A stretch of 64,000 nt of DNA from Actinophytocola xinjiangensis (GCF_001921215.1 NZ_MSIF01000023.1:62001-126000); one strand, 5' to 3'; positions 1-10,600 are shown, counted from the first letter of the stretch. The notes: generated by a model from the letters alone, not told the origin. Program-made: numbers and translations.

Positions 1-94
1 CGACCTCTTGACAGGCCCGCCTGGTGTTGGTCAAGGTTTCGTTTCTGAGAGGTCGCGTTCAGTACTGTTCGACTTCTGCCTGAGGAGGCGCGCA

Positions 95-1402
95 ATGAGG
101 AGCCCTCGATCCTTCGGCGTCGGCGGCGTTCCGGCCCTGTCCATCCAGCGGCGGACCCTGCTGAAAGGGATGCTCGGCGCCGGTGCCCTGGCCGGGTTAG
201 CCGGCTGTGGCGGTGGGGACGGTGACGGCGGCGGGGGCGGCGGCGGTGCCGTGACGTTCGGGTCGAACTGGTCCGACGAGGTCCCCAAGAACGCGATCGC
301 CGCGATGATGAAGGGCTTCTCCGGCGGCGAGGTGTCGATCAACACGGTCGACCACAACTCGTTCCAGGAGAACATCAACAACTACCTGCAGGGCGGCCCG
401 GACGACGTGTTCGGCTGGTTCGCCGGCTACCGGATGCGGTTCTTCGCCGAGCAGGGCCTGGTCGGCGACATCTCCGACGTGTGGTCGGACATCGGCTCCG
501 GCTTCTCCGAGGCGATGAAGCAGCAGTCGACCGGCTCGGACGGCAAGCAGTACTTCGTGCCGCTGTACTACTACCCGTGGGCGGTGTTCTACCGCAAGAG
601 CCTGTGGCAGGAACGCGGCTACGAGCCACCGGCCACGATGGACGACCTGGTCGCGCTGTCCAAGCGGATGCAGGGCGACGGCCTGGCCCCGATCGCGTTC
701 GGCGACTCCGACGGCTGGCCGGCGATGGGCACCTTCGACTACCTGAACCTGCGGATCAACGGCTACGACTTCCACGTCGAGCTGATGGCCGGCGAGAAGC
801 CGTGGAACTCCCCGGAGGTCAAGGCGGTCTTCGACGCGTGGCGCGAGCTGCTGCCCTACCACCAGCCCGACTCGCTGGGCCGGACCTGGCAGGAGGCCGC
901 GCAGTCGTTGCTGCGCAAGGAGTCCGGGATGTACACGATCGGCATGTTCATGGGCCAGCAGTTCCCCGAGGGCGCCGAGCGTGACGACCTGGACTTCTTC
1001 CCGTTCCCCGAGATCGACCCGGCGATCGGCACCGACGCGATCGAGGCGCCGATCGACGGGTTCATGATGTCGGCCCGGCCGCGCAACGAGGACGACGCCA
1101 GGGAACTGTTGCGCTACCTGGGCACCGCCGCCGCCGGCGACGCGTACCTCGAGGTCGACCCGAACAACATCGGCGCCCACGACGACGCCGACACGGGCGG
1201 GTACAACGCGTTGCAGAAGAAGTCCCAGGAGCTGGTGGGCGCGGCCAAGTCGATCTCCCAGTTCCTCGACCGCGACACCCGCCCGGACTTCGCCTCCACG
1301 GTGATGATCCCGTCGATCCAGGAGTTCATCCGCAACCCGAACGACGTCGACGGGCTCACCAAGAGCATCGAGGACCAGAAGGCGTCGATCTTCGGTGGTT
1401 AG
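95..1402 (+). CDS. Sugar ABC transporter substrate-binding lipoprotein (family 1)
   Basis: This is an extracellular solute-binding protein of the carbohydrate (MalE-like) family, expected to capture an oligosaccharide for the two permeases that follow. The ATG at 95 is chosen over an upstream TTG at 8 because GAGGAG lies 8 bases before it and it places a twin-arginine-like signal (QRRTLLKG) and a lipobox (LAGC) at the N-terminus. A Gly/Asp linker follows the lipidated Cys. The body holds typical SBP_bac_1 segments such as YYYPWAVFYRK. The downstream alpha-galactosidase suggests an alpha-galactoside as substrate, which is inference. No ATPase subunit is encoded nearby, so a shared MsiK-type ATPase is likely. 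Confidence 0.9.
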   Translation: MRSPRSFGVGGVPALSIQRRTLLKGMLGAGALAGLAGCGGGDGDGGGGGGGAVTFGSNWSDEVPKNAIAAMMKGFSGGEVSINTVDHNSFQENINNYLQGGPDDVFGWFAGYRMRFFAEQGLVGDISDVWSDIGSGFSEAMKQQSTGSDGKQYFVPLYYYPWAVFYRKSLWQERGYEPPATMDDLVALSKRMQGDGLAPIAFGDSDGWPAMGTFDYLNLRINGYDFHVELMAGEKPWNSPEVKAVFDAWRELLPYHQPDSLGRTWQEAAQSLLRKESGMYTIGMFMGQQFPEGAERDDLDFFPFPEIDPAIGTDAIEAPIDGFMMSARPRNEDDARELLRYLGTAAAGDAYLEVDPNNIGAHDDADTGGYNALQKKSQELVGAAKSISQFLDRDTRPDFASTVMIPSIQEFIRNPNDVDGLTKSIEDQKASIFGG

Positions 1403-1414
1403 GCAGGAACGGGA

Positions 1415-2317
1415 GTGACCAGAAGGCAGGCCCGTCGCCCCAAGCAGGTTCGGACGCTTTCCGGGATCGATCGGCTCACCGTTGTCCTGATGGTGGCGGT
1501 GCCGACCCTGGTCGTGGTCGGGTTGGTGTGGGGGCCGGCGCTGGCGACGGTGCTGTTGTCGTTCACCGACTGGAACGGGATCGGGAACCTCGCCGACATC
1601 AACATGATCGGCTGGGAGAACTACCAGAACGCGACCACGAACTACCCGCCGTTCGGCCCGGCGGTCCAGCACAACGTGATCTGGCTGGTCGTGTTCTTCT
1701 TCGGACCGACCCTGCTGGGCATGGTGCTGGCGGTGATGCTCGACCGGGAGATCCGGGGCAGCCGCGTCTACCAGAGCATCTTCTTCATGCCGGTGGTGCT
1801 GTCCCTGGCCCTGGTCGGCTTCATCTGGCAGCTCATCTACTCGCGCGACCAGGGCCTGCTCAACACCGTCCTGGGCACCGACACCGACTGGTTCGGCGAC
1901 CCGGACATCAACCTGTGGGCGGTGCTGGTCGCCGCCGGCTGGCGGCACACCGGCTACATCATGTTGCTCTACCTGGCCGGTCTCAAGGCCGTCGACCCGG
2001 CGCTGCGTGAGGCGGCGGCGGTCGACGGCGCCGGTGAGGTGCGCACGTTCCTGCGGGTCATCTGGCCGGTGATGCGGCCGGTGAACATCGTCATCCTGGT
2101 GATCACGGTGATCGAGTCGCTGCGGGCGTTCGACATCGCCTGGGTGATCAACAAGGGGCGCAACGGCCTGGAGCTGATCTCCACGCTGGTGACCCAGAAC
2201 GTGATCGGCGAGGCGTCCCGGGTCGGCTTCGGCTCGGCGCTGGCCACCATCATGATCGCGTTCTCCACCGTGTTCATCGTGATCTACCTGGTCCAGGTCA
2301 TGCGGGAGCGGCGATGA
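1415..2317 (+). CDS. Sugar ABC transporter permease (MalF-like)
   Basis: This is an integral membrane subunit of a carbohydrate importer, about 300 residues with around six membrane segments starting at VVLMVAVPTLVVVGLVWG. The EAA loop that docks the ATPase is visible as EAAAVDGAGEVRTFLRVIWP near residue 205. The start is GTG, 12 bases after the binding-protein stop and preceded by an AGGAACGGGA-type ribosome site. It overlaps the next permease by ATGA, which indicates translational coupling in one operon. Confidence 0.92.
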   Translation: MTRRQARRPKQVRTLSGIDRLTVVLMVAVPTLVVVGLVWGPALATVLLSFTDWNGIGNLADINMIGWENYQNATTNYPPFGPAVQHNVIWLVVFFFGPTLLGMVLAVMLDREIRGSRVYQSIFFMPVVLSLALVGFIWQLIYSRDQGLLNTVLGTDTDWFGDPDINLWAVLVAAGWRHTGYIMLLYLAGLKAVDPALREAAAVDGAGEVRTFLRVIWPVMRPVNIVILVITVIESLRAFDIAWVINKGRNGLELISTLVTQNVIGEASRVGFGSALATIMIAFSTVFIVIYLVQVMRERR

Positions 2318-3192
2318 CGACCGTCCACACCAGAGGCAGGCCGGTGCGGCCGGCGCGCGTGGTGCTACGCGTGTTCCTGACGGTGATGGCGTTGGGGTGG
2401 CTGTTCCCGATCGCGTGGGCGGTCTACAACTCGCTGCGCGACTTCGACTACACGTCGGTGAACGGCTACTTCTCCTTCGGTGGCTTCACCTTCGACAACT
2501 ACCTGGAAGCCTGGACGCGCGGCAACTTCGGCCAGACCTTCTACAACACCGCCGTGATCGTCATCCCGTCGGTGCTGATCACGTTGCTGCTGGCGTCCTC
2601 GGTCGGGTTCGTGCTGGCGCGGTTCAGCTTCCCGTTCAACCTGACGTTGCTGGCGTTGTTCACGGCGGCGAACCTGTTGCCGCAGCAGGCGTTGCTGGTG
2701 CCGCTGTTCCGGCTGTTCCTCAACGTCGAGCTGCCCTACGAGGTCAGCGACTCCGGTTCGCTCTACGACACCTACGTCGCGGTGATCGCGGTGAACATCG
2801 CGTTCCAGACCGGGTTCTGCACGTTCGTGCTGAGCAACTACATGAAGACGTTGCCCAAGGAGCTGACCGAGGCGGCGCTGGTCGACGGCGCCGGCGTGCT
2901 GCGCCAGTACTGGCAGGTCGTGCTGCCGCTGTGCCGCCCGGCGCTGGCGGCGCTGGCGACCCTGCAGATCACCTGGGTGTACAACGACTTCTTCTGGGCT
3001 GTGGCGTTCATGCGCACCGGCGACAAGCTGCCGGTGACCAGCTCGTTGCAGAACCTGCGGGGCCAGTTCTTCACCGACTACAATCTGCTGTCGGCCGGCT
3101 CGGTGATCGTCGCGATCCCCACGCTGGTCATCTTCTTCCTGCTGCAACGCCACCTGCGTGCCGGCCTGACCCTGGGAGCGACCAAGGGATGA
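2314..3192 (+). CDS. Sugar ABC transporter permease (MalG-like)
   Basis: This is the second membrane subunit of the importer, 292 residues with about six hydrophobic segments. Its EAA motif is EAALVDGAGVLRQYWQVVLP near residue 190, followed by the usual CRPALAALA stretch. It overlaps both neighbours by ATGA, so the binding protein, both permeases and the alpha-galactosidase appear to be one transcription unit. The family pairs with MalF-type subunits in carbohydrate uptake. Confidence 0.92.
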   Translation: MTTVHTRGRPVRPARVVLRVFLTVMALGWLFPIAWAVYNSLRDFDYTSVNGYFSFGGFTFDNYLEAWTRGNFGQTFYNTAVIVIPSVLITLLLASSVGFVLARFSFPFNLTLLALFTAANLLPQQALLVPLFRLFLNVELPYEVSDSGSLYDTYVAVIAVNIAFQTGFCTFVLSNYMKTLPKELTEAALVDGAGVLRQYWQVVLPLCRPALAALATLQITWVYNDFFWAVAFMRTGDKLPVTSSLQNLRGQFFTDYNLLSAGSVIVAIPTLVIFFLLQRHLRAGLTLGATKG

Positions 3193-5300
3193 CGATCGTC
3201 CACCTCGCCACGGACACCGTCAGTGTCGTGCTGGACGCGCGTGGCGGCCGGCTGCCGACGGTCGTCCACTGGGGAGCGCCGCTGGGCCCGCTGTCCGATG
3301 AGGACCTGGCGACGCTGGCGGACACGGTCGTCGGCCCGGCCGCCAACAGCGCGGTGGACGAGCCGGTCGGGGTGGCGCTGGTGCCCGAGGCGACCGCCGG
3401 TCACCCCGGCCGGCCGGGGCTGCGCGGCCACCGCGCCGGGCAGGCCTGGGTGTCGACGTTCCGGGTGGCCGACCTGCGGGTGGACGCCTCGTCGGTGACG
3501 GTCGTCGCCGAGGACCCGTACGCGTTGCTGCACCTGGAGATCACCGTCGAGCTGACCCCCTCGGGTGTGCTGCGGTTGCGGTCCGGGGTCGCCAACGACA
3601 GCGACGAGCCGTACACGGTGGACGGTCTGGAGGCGGCGCTGCCGGTGCCGGCGCACGCGGTCGAGCTGCTGGATCTGACCGGCCACTGGGCCCGTGAACG
3701 CCACCCGAACCGCCACCGGTTCGGCCTGGGTACCTGGGCGCGGGAGTCGCGGCGCGGGCGCACCGGGCACGACGCGACGCTGGCGCTGCTGGCCGGCACC
3801 GAGGGCTTCGGTTTCCGCCACGGCGAGGTGTGGGGCCTGCACGTCGCCTGGTCGGGCAACCACCTGACCTACGCCGAACGTCTCCCGGAGGGCGGCGCGG
3901 CGCTGGGCGGCGGCGAGCTGCTGGCCTCCGGCGAGGTGATCCTGGCGCCGGGCGAGGAGTACGTGTCGCCGTGGCTGTACGCGGCCTACAGCGGCCGGGG
4001 CATCGACGGGTTCAGTGCCGCGTTCCACGCGCACCTGCGCTCGCGCCCCGGGCATCCGGGCCGCCCTCGCCCGGTCGTGCTGAACACGTGGGAGGCGGTG
4101 TACTTCGACCACGACCTGGACCGGTTGCGCCGGCTGGCCGACGTGGCCGCGCGGGTCGGGGTGGAGCGGTTCGTCCTGGACGACGGCTGGTTCCGGCACC
4201 GCCGGGGCGACCACGCCGGGCTGGGTGACTGGTACGTCGACGAGACCGTGTGGCCCGACGGTCTTGGCCCGATCGTGGAGCACGTGCGGTCGCTGGGCCT
4301 GGCGTTCGGTCTCTGGGTCGAACCCGAGATGATCAACGAGGACTCCGACCTGTACCGCGCGCACCCCGACTGGGTGCTGGCGCCGGGCGACGGGTCGCTG
4401 CCGCCGCGCGCCCGCCACCAGCAGGTCCTGGACCTCAACGTCCCGCAGGCCTACGCGTACGTCCTGGAGCGTCTCGACGAGCTGTTGTCCGCCAACGACA
4501 TCGCGTTCCTCAAGTGGGACCACAACCGTGACCTGGTGGCCGCCGGCCACGCCGGGCGGTCCGGGGTGCACGGCCAGACCCTGGCGGTCTACCGGCTGAT
4601 CGACGAGCTGCGCCGCCGCCACCCGGGGGTGGAGATCGAGTCCTGTTCCAGCGGTGGCGCGCGGGTGGACCTGGAGATCCTGGAGCGCACCGACCGGGTG
4701 TGGGCCAGCGACTCCAACGACGCCCTGGAGCGCCAGACGATCCAGCGTTGGACGGCGTTGCTGCTGCCCCCGGAGCTGGTCGGCGCGCATGTCGGCCCGG
4801 CGACGGTGCACTCGTCGTGGCGCACCCAGCACCTGTCGTTCCGCTACGCGACGGCGTTGTTCGGCCACTTCGGTCTGGAGTGGGACATCTCCGCGCTGTC
4901 CGACCACGAGCTGGACGCCCTGTCGGCGGGAATCGCGTACTACCACCAGGTTCGCGACCTGCTGCACACCGGCGAACTCGTGCGTGCCGACCACCCCGAC
5001 CCGTCCGCGTACGTGCACGGCATGGTGACCCGGGAGCGGGCCCTGTTCGCGTACGTGCAGCTCACGACGTCCGAGCGGTCGGTGCCGGCGGCGATGCGCC
5101 TGCCCGGCCTGGACCCGGACGCCCGCTACCAGCTGACCCCGGTCGCCCCGGTCGGCCAGCCGCTCACCATGGGCCGCGCGGGACCGGAGTGGGAGCCCAG
5201 GGTCCTCACCGGCCGGGCGCTGGCCGAGGTGGGGGTGCGCCCGCCGCTGCTGGCCCCGGAACAGGCGTGGCTGGTCGAGGTCAACATAATGACCGGATGA
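3189..5300 (+). CDS. Alpha-galactosidase, GH36 family
   Basis: This 703-residue cytoplasmic glycosidase should hydrolyse terminal alpha-galactosyl residues from imported oligosaccharides. GH36 hallmarks are visible: FVLDDGWF, WVEPEMINEDSDLY, the nucleophile segment FLKWDHNRD and the acid/base segment WASDSNDALERQ. The N-terminal beta-sandwich and C-terminal all-beta domains give a length normal for the family. The ATG overlaps the permease stop by four bases and no signal peptide is present. The operon context supports uptake followed by intracellular cleavage. Confidence 0.93.
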   Translation: MTIVHLATDTVSVVLDARGGRLPTVVHWGAPLGPLSDEDLATLADTVVGPAANSAVDEPVGVALVPEATAGHPGRPGLRGHRAGQAWVSTFRVADLRVDASSVTVVAEDPYALLHLEITVELTPSGVLRLRSGVANDSDEPYTVDGLEAALPVPAHAVELLDLTGHWARERHPNRHRFGLGTWARESRRGRTGHDATLALLAGTEGFGFRHGEVWGLHVAWSGNHLTYAERLPEGGAALGGGELLASGEVILAPGEEYVSPWLYAAYSGRGIDGFSAAFHAHLRSRPGHPGRPRPVVLNTWEAVYFDHDLDRLRRLADVAARVGVERFVLDDGWFRHRRGDHAGLGDWYVDETVWPDGLGPIVEHVRSLGLAFGLWVEPEMINEDSDLYRAHPDWVLAPGDGSLPPRARHQQVLDLNVPQAYAYVLERLDELLSANDIAFLKWDHNRDLVAAGHAGRSGVHGQTLAVYRLIDELRRRHPGVEIESCSSGGARVDLEILERTDRVWASDSNDALERQTIQRWTALLLPPELVGAHVGPATVHSSWRTQHLSFRYATALFGHFGLEWDISALSDHELDALSAGIAYYHQVRDLLHTGELVRADHPDPSAYVHGMVTRERALFAYVQLTTSERSVPAAMRLPGLDPDARYQLTPVAPVGQPLTMGRAGPEWEPRVLTGRALAEVGVRPPLLAPEQAWLVEVNIMTG

Positions 5301-5896
5301 CACCGGAGATCCGCCGGTTCCTGCCGGACGACGAGCCCGCGCTCTACGACATCTGCCTACGCACCGGCGACAGCGGCGAGGACGCGACCGCGCTGCACGA
5401 GGACCCGGCGCTGCTCGGCCACCTCTACGTCGGTCCCTACCTGTCCCTCGCGCCGGACCTGGCGTTCGTGGCCGAGGACGAGCACGGCGTGGCCGGCTAC
5501 GTCCTCGGTGTCCGCGACACGCGGATCTTCGAGCACGAGTGCGACCGCGACTGGTGGCCGGACCTGCGTGAACGCTACCCGCTGACGACGTTCCCGCCCT
5601 CGGGCCGCGACGCCGGCCTGGTCCGCCTGATGCACGACCCGCCGCGCGCCGCCGACGAGGTGGTCGCGGAGTACCCCGCGCACCTGCACATCGACCTGCT
5701 GCCCCGCCTCCAGGGCCGAGGCTACGGCCGCCGCCTGATGGACACCCTGTTCACCGCGTTACGCGCGGCCCGGGTGCCCGGCGTGCACCTGGGCGTTGGG
5801 CTGGCCAACGAACGCGCCACGGCCTTCTACCACCACCTTGGCTTCACCGAGCTGCGCCGCGACCGCTGGGGCCTGACGCTGGTTCAGTACCTGTGA
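5297..5896 (+). CDS. GNAT-family N-acetyltransferase
   Basis: This is a 199-residue acetyltransferase with the acetyl-CoA binding motif RLQGRGYGRRLMDTL and a C-terminal ANERATAFYHHLGF segment, both typical of GNAT. The N-terminal half (DICLRTGDSGEDAT, GHLYVGPYL, GYVLGVRDT) resembles the acetyltransferase-like domain found in O-GlcNAcases and in small actinobacterial proteins; this comparison is from memory. The start overlaps the alpha-galactosidase stop by ATGA, so it belongs to the sugar operon. The acceptor is unknown; an amino sugar is possible. Its 3' end overlaps the convergent adenylating enzyme by 13 bases. Confidence 0.85.
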   Translation: MTPEIRRFLPDDEPALYDICLRTGDSGEDATALHEDPALLGHLYVGPYLSLAPDLAFVAEDEHGVAGYVLGVRDTRIFEHECDRDWWPDLRERYPLTTFPPSGRDAGLVRLMHDPPRAADEVVAEYPAHLHIDLLPRLQGRGYGRRLMDTLFTALRAARVPGVHLGVGLANERATAFYHHLGFTELRRDRWGLTLVQYL

Positions 5897-7215
5897 GGTG
5901 AGCGCCGCACCAGCGAGCGGATGGGGTTGTACTTGCCCGAGGTCGTCCGCCTGATCGCCGGCACCACCGCGATCGACACGTCGAACGAGCTGCCGAAGGT
6001 GTGCCGGAAGCTGGACGCGATGAGCGGGTTGGCGCTGGGCCGGTCGTAGTCCGGGGACACCACGAGCGCCACCTCGACGTCGCGGGTCGTGCGCTGGGTG
6101 ACCTGGAACTCCTGGACGCCGAGTTGGTGGGTGAGGATCAGGTTGTAGGTCCAGTCCAGGATCTGCCCGGAGGGCACCTCGACGTCGTCGCGTCGCCAGA
6201 ACGAGTCGTTCTTGCGCCCGACGAAGGTGTCCAGTACCGGGCCGTCGCGCCCGCAGCCGCACCGCCGCGCGCGCAGGGACGCCAGGTCGCCCTGGCGGTA
6301 CCGGATGACCGGCATCGCCGCGTTGATGAGGCAGGTGCCGACGATCTCGCCGAGCTGCCCGGCCGGCAACGGCGTGTCGGCGGTGGGGGAGAGCACCTCG
6401 ACGTACGAGGAGTCCTGGGTGAGGTGGTAGGTCTGGTGGCGGCACTGGTGGGCGATGCTCGACAGTTCCTCGGAGGAGAACTCGTCGTGGACCGCGCAGC
6501 CGAGTTGGTCGGCGAACTCGTCCCGCTCGGCCTGGAGCGACTGCTCGGAGTTGGTGATGACCGCCTGGAGCCCGGGGGCCGCGCCGCGCAGGTCGCCCAG
6601 CCGCAGCAGGTCCCGCAGGATCGACGGGTAGGCGGCGATCACGGTGGGCCGGGTGCGGGCGATGTGGTCGGTCATCTGGTGGGTCGGGCGCAGCGTCGGC
6701 AGGTGGGTGGTCCGGTACAGACCGCCGATCGAGGAGTACGGGTACTCGGAGGTGTAGATCAGCAGCTCCCGGTCCAGCGGCCCGTGGCCCGGCGCCATCT
6801 CCCTGATCATGCGCACGGCCTGGACGGCCTGGGTGGTCATCGCCTTCGCGTCCAGGTAGACCGACACCAGTTCACCGCTGGACCCGGAGCTTCTCGACAC
6901 GAACAGGTGGTCCGGGTTTCGCCGGCGGTCGACCGCGCCGGTGCCGGACTCGATCAGTTCCTCCTTCGTCAGGACCGGGACCGACCGGAAGTCCTCCCAG
7001 GTTCTGACGTCGCGCGGGTGCACGCCGGCCGCGTCGTATTTCTTCCGGTAGAGGTCGGTGTGGTGGTAGGCGATGTCGAGGAGCCGCTGTATTCGCCGGA
7101 ACTGCCAGGAAAGGATCTGTTCCTGGCCGCGGAAAGGGAAATCCCGGATGATTCGGTAACGGGTCGCGAATTCGAGGGCAAGACGAGCCTTTTCGGTTCT
7201 GGTGAACCTCCGCAT
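5884..7215 (-). CDS. PaaK/CapK-like adenylate-forming enzyme
   Basis: This 443-residue protein resembles phenylacetate-CoA ligase and CapK proteins, which activate a carboxylate as an acyl-adenylate. Visible signatures are the SRSSGSSGE phosphate-binding loop, HDEFSSEE near the middle, GEIVGT, and a C-terminal TSGKYN with the catalytic-type Lys. The ATG at 7215 is chosen because AGAGGAG lies 10 bases upstream; the longer upstream reading lacks a ribosome site. It is transcribed divergently, 117 bases away from the Trypco1-like gene, so the two units may share a control region. The substrate cannot be told from sequence. Confidence 0.85.
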   Translation of the reverse strand: MRRFTRTEKARLALEFATRYRIIRDFPFRGQEQILSWQFRRIQRLLDIAYHHTDLYRKKYDAAGVHPRDVRTWEDFRSVPVLTKEELIESGTGAVDRRRNPDHLFVSRSSGSSGELVSVYLDAKAMTTQAVQAVRMIREMAPGHGPLDRELLIYTSEYPYSSIGGLYRTTHLPTLRPTHQMTDHIARTRPTVIAAYPSILRDLLRLGDLRGAAPGLQAVITNSEQSLQAERDEFADQLGCAVHDEFSSEELSSIAHQCRHQTYHLTQDSSYVEVLSPTADTPLPAGQLGEIVGTCLINAAMPVIRYRQGDLASLRARRCGCGRDGPVLDTFVGRKNDSFWRRDDVEVPSGQILDWTYNLILTHQLGVQEFQVTQRTTRDVEVALVVSPDYDRPSANPLIASSFRHTFGSSFDVSIAVVPAIRRTTSGKYNPIRSLVRRSPHRY

Positions 7216-7332
7216 CGTCGCCGTTCTCCTCTTTGTGTGGTCCACGGGAGGGCCGCGTGGGCGAGCAGGAGCACGCATCGATGCTACTGTAACTTCTTCG
7301 GTGGATCCCAGGATCTCTCTGGAGGGGCCTGC

Positions 7333-7638
7333 ATGCCAAGCAAGATCATCGAGCTGGGGGACGGCACCCTCGTCGAGGTGGCGGCCGCGCCCGGCGAGTC
7401 GCGGGAAATCAGCGGTGGTTTCACCGAAAAGGTCAACTCGACGCTGGAGCAACTCCGGCCGGTTCTCGCGAAGGCCTGCGAACCCGTGCTGGAGATGTGC
7501 CGTGACTTGAAGGCCGACAACCGGATCGACTCGGCCGAGGTGGAGTTGGGCTTCAGCTTCGCGGCCGAGGGAAACCTGTTCATCGCGAAGGCGACCTCCA
7601 ACGCCAGCGTCGTGGTGAAACTCCAGATCAAGAACTAG
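7333..7638 (+). CDS. Trypsin-co-occurring (Trypco1-like, CU044_2847-type) small protein
   Basis: This 101-residue protein matches the small family that accompanies trypsin-like conflict proteins in actinobacteria. It opens with KIIELGDGTLVEV, has a helical centre, and ends in the strands VELGFSFAAEGNLFIAKATS and VVVKLQIKN. GGAGGGG lies just upstream of the ATG. The next gene starts 11 bases later and encodes a trypsin-domain NTPase, which fits the co-occurrence that gives the family its name. A role as regulator or adaptor of the protease is inference. Confidence 0.8.
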   Translation: MPSKIIELGDGTLVEVAAAPGESREISGGFTEKVNSTLEQLRPVLAKACEPVLEMCRDLKADNRIDSAEVELGFSFAAEGNLFIAKATSNASVVVKLQIKN

Positions 7639-7649
7639 GACGCCACGTC

Positions 7650-10600
7650 ATGTCGACCCCCGCGTGGGTGAACTCGATCGTTCGCCTGGCCAGCACCGAC
7701 AACGCCAACACGCGCTTCGGGACCGGTTTCGTGATCCACTGCGACGCCACCTCCACCTACGTGATGACCTGTGCGCACGTCATCACGGCGGTCGGCGGCC
7801 CCGGCCAGCTCACCGTCGACGGCCAGCGGGCCCAGGTGATCGCCTCCGGCGAGGACGTCGACATCGACCTGGCCATCGCCCGCGTCGACGTGCCGCTGCA
7901 CCGCGAACCGGTGATCCTGCAGGCCTCCGGCGTGCGCGGCACGGCGATCAGGACGGCGGGTTTCCAGCACGTCGTCGGCCGCGAGTACGTGATCCGCCAG
8001 ATCAGCGGTGAGCTGGGCCGCCAGGTCGGCCTGGAGTCCCGCAGCCGCAACGCCCGCGTCGACGCCTGGGACATCACGGTCGACGACTTCGCGCTGCGCC
8101 CCGGCCAGAGCGGCTCGCCGATCATCGACGAGCGCAGCGGCGCGGTGGTGGGGATCCTGCGCATCGGCCACGGGGAGGGCGAACGCGGCCTGGCGGTGTC
8201 GGTGAAGGCGGTCCACGAGCTGTGGCCCAACCTCTCCTCGCTGTTCCTGGCCCAGGCGTCGCGGGAACGCCGCTACGTCGACTGGGGCAGCGCGCCGGAC
8301 GTGGGCAACCTGTTCGGGCGGCAGACCGAGCTGACGACCCTGCGGAGCTGGATCGTCAACGACCGTTGCCGGGTCGTGACGATCGTGGGGCTGCGCGGCA
8401 TCGGCAAGACCACCACGACGGTGGCGCTGTGCAAGGGTGTCACCGGCCGCACCGACCTGCCCTCCTCGTTGACCAGGGGCGTGCGCGACGACTTCGAACT
8501 GGTCATCTGGACGAGCCTGCTCAACGCGCCACCGCTCTCGGAGGTGCTGCACGGGGTGCTGGCGTTCGTGTCCGACCAGCAGGAGGTGTCGGCGTCGAGC
8601 ACCGTGGCCGAACAGCTCGCCAGCCTGGGGCAGCAGCTGGAGCGCCACCGGTGCCTGCTGGTGCTGGACAACCTGGAGAGCATCCTGCGCAGCGGCGTGG
8701 ACGAGGCCGGTGTCTACCGTGACGGCTACGAGACCTACGGCGACCTGATCCGGCTGTTCGGCACCTCGACCCACCAGAGCTGTCTGATCATCAACAGCCG
8801 GGAGAAGCCGGTCGACATCGCGTTGATGGAGGGCCGCAACCGCCCGGTCCGCGTCCTGGAGATCAGCGGTCTCGCCCACGACAGCGGGCGCAGGATCATG
8901 GACCAGATCGGCACCTTCTCCGGCTCGGGGACCGACTGGGCGGAGCTGATCGGCACCTACGGCGGCAACCCGCTGGCCCTGGAGCTGGCGGCCAAGCACA
9001 TCGGCGAGGTCTTCTTCGGTGACATCGCGAAGTTCCTCGGCTCGGGCCGCCCGGTCTTCCACGACCTGCGCGACCTGCTGGACTGGCACCTGGACCGGCT
9101 CTCGGCGCTGGAGCGGGAGGTGATCTCCTGGCTGGCGATCGCCCGCGAGCCGATGATGCTCTCCGAGCTGGAGTCGAGCATCCTCAAACCGGACTCCCGC
9201 AACCGCCTTCCCTCGACCGTGCAGTCGTTGCAGCGCCGGCTGCCGCTGGTCCGCGCGTCGTCGCGGTTCGGCCTGCAACCGGTGCTCATCGAACACATCA
9301 CCAACCGGGTCATCGGCACCGCCACCGACGACCTGCTCGCCGGCCGGCCCGGTGTTCTGGAGACCCACGCCCTGATGCAGGCGCTGGCCAGGGACTACGT
9401 GCGCGTGGCCCAGGTCCGGCTGATCGTGGTGCCGGTGCTCACCGCCCTGGGCAACGCCCTCGGTGGCCCGGACGAGGTGCGCCGCCACCTGGCCGACTAC
9501 ACCGCGACGCTGCGCTCCACCAGCGGCCGCAAACCCAGCTACGCGGCCGGCAACGTGATCAACCTGCTGTGCCAGTCCGACGACGTGGTGGCCGACAGCG
9601 ACTTCTCGCACCTGGACATCCGGCAGGCCTACCTGCAGGAGGTCCGCCTGCACAACGTGAACCTCGCGCACTCCAACGTGGAGGACTCGGTGTTCACCCA
9701 GACCTACGGGCCGATCTCGGGCCTGGCGCTGAGCCCGGACGGCGAGCTGGTCGCCGGCAGCGAGTCCAACGGCGACATCCACGTGTGGCGGCTGTCGGAC
9801 TTCGCGGTGGTCACGATCCTGCGCGGGCACGTCAACTGGGTGTTCGCGCTGGCGTTCAGCCCCGACGGCCGCACGCTGGCCAGCGGCGGGGAGGACAAGG
9901 TCATCCGCCTGTGGGACCTGGAGACCGGCAGTTGCGTCACCGAGCTGCGCGAGCACACCAACTCGGTGTGGGCGGTGGCGTTCAGCCCCAACGGGAAGGT
10001 GCTGGCGACCGGCAGTGAGGACCGCACGGTCCGGGTGTGGAACCTCGCCACGGCGACCGCGGTCGCCACGATGGCCGACCACCAGCAGAAGGTGTTCTGT
10101 CTGGAGTTCAGCCCCGACGGCCAGCGGCTCGCCAGCGCCTCGGCCGACCGCACGGTGAAGGTGTGGGACATCTACGACTGGGCCAGCCCGCGGACCCTCA
10201 CCGGCCACGGCGGCCCGGTGCGGGGCGTGGCGTTCAGCCCGGACAGCCAGGTCGTGGCCAGTTGCAGCTGGGACCAGACCATCAAGCTGTGGAACGCCGA
10301 CACCGGCGAGTGTTTCCAGACCCTGAGCCGGCACACCGACCCGATCCACGCTGTGGCCTTCCACCCCAGCGGTGAGCTGCTGGCCAGCAGCGGGGAGAGC
10401 GGCACGATCCGCATCTGGGACGTGCGCCGCCCGGAGCTGCTGACCTCGTTGCAGGGCCACGACGGCGAGGTGTGGAAGGTGGTGTTCTCCGCCGACGGCC
10501 AGACCCTGGTCAGCGGCGGCTACGACGGCGCCATGCGCGTGTGGGACACCCGCGACTGGAACTGCCGCAACACCTTGCAGGGCTACATCGACTGGGTGCA

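Noticed and set aside
8-13. TTGACA as a -35 box for the sugar operon
   Set aside because: No acceptable -10 sequence at 16-18 bases, and the window starts here, so upstream context is missing.
3078-5303. A long minus-strand frame opposite the alpha-galactosidase
   Set aside because: No motifs, and it mirrors codon bias; the plus strand is a complete GH36 enzyme.
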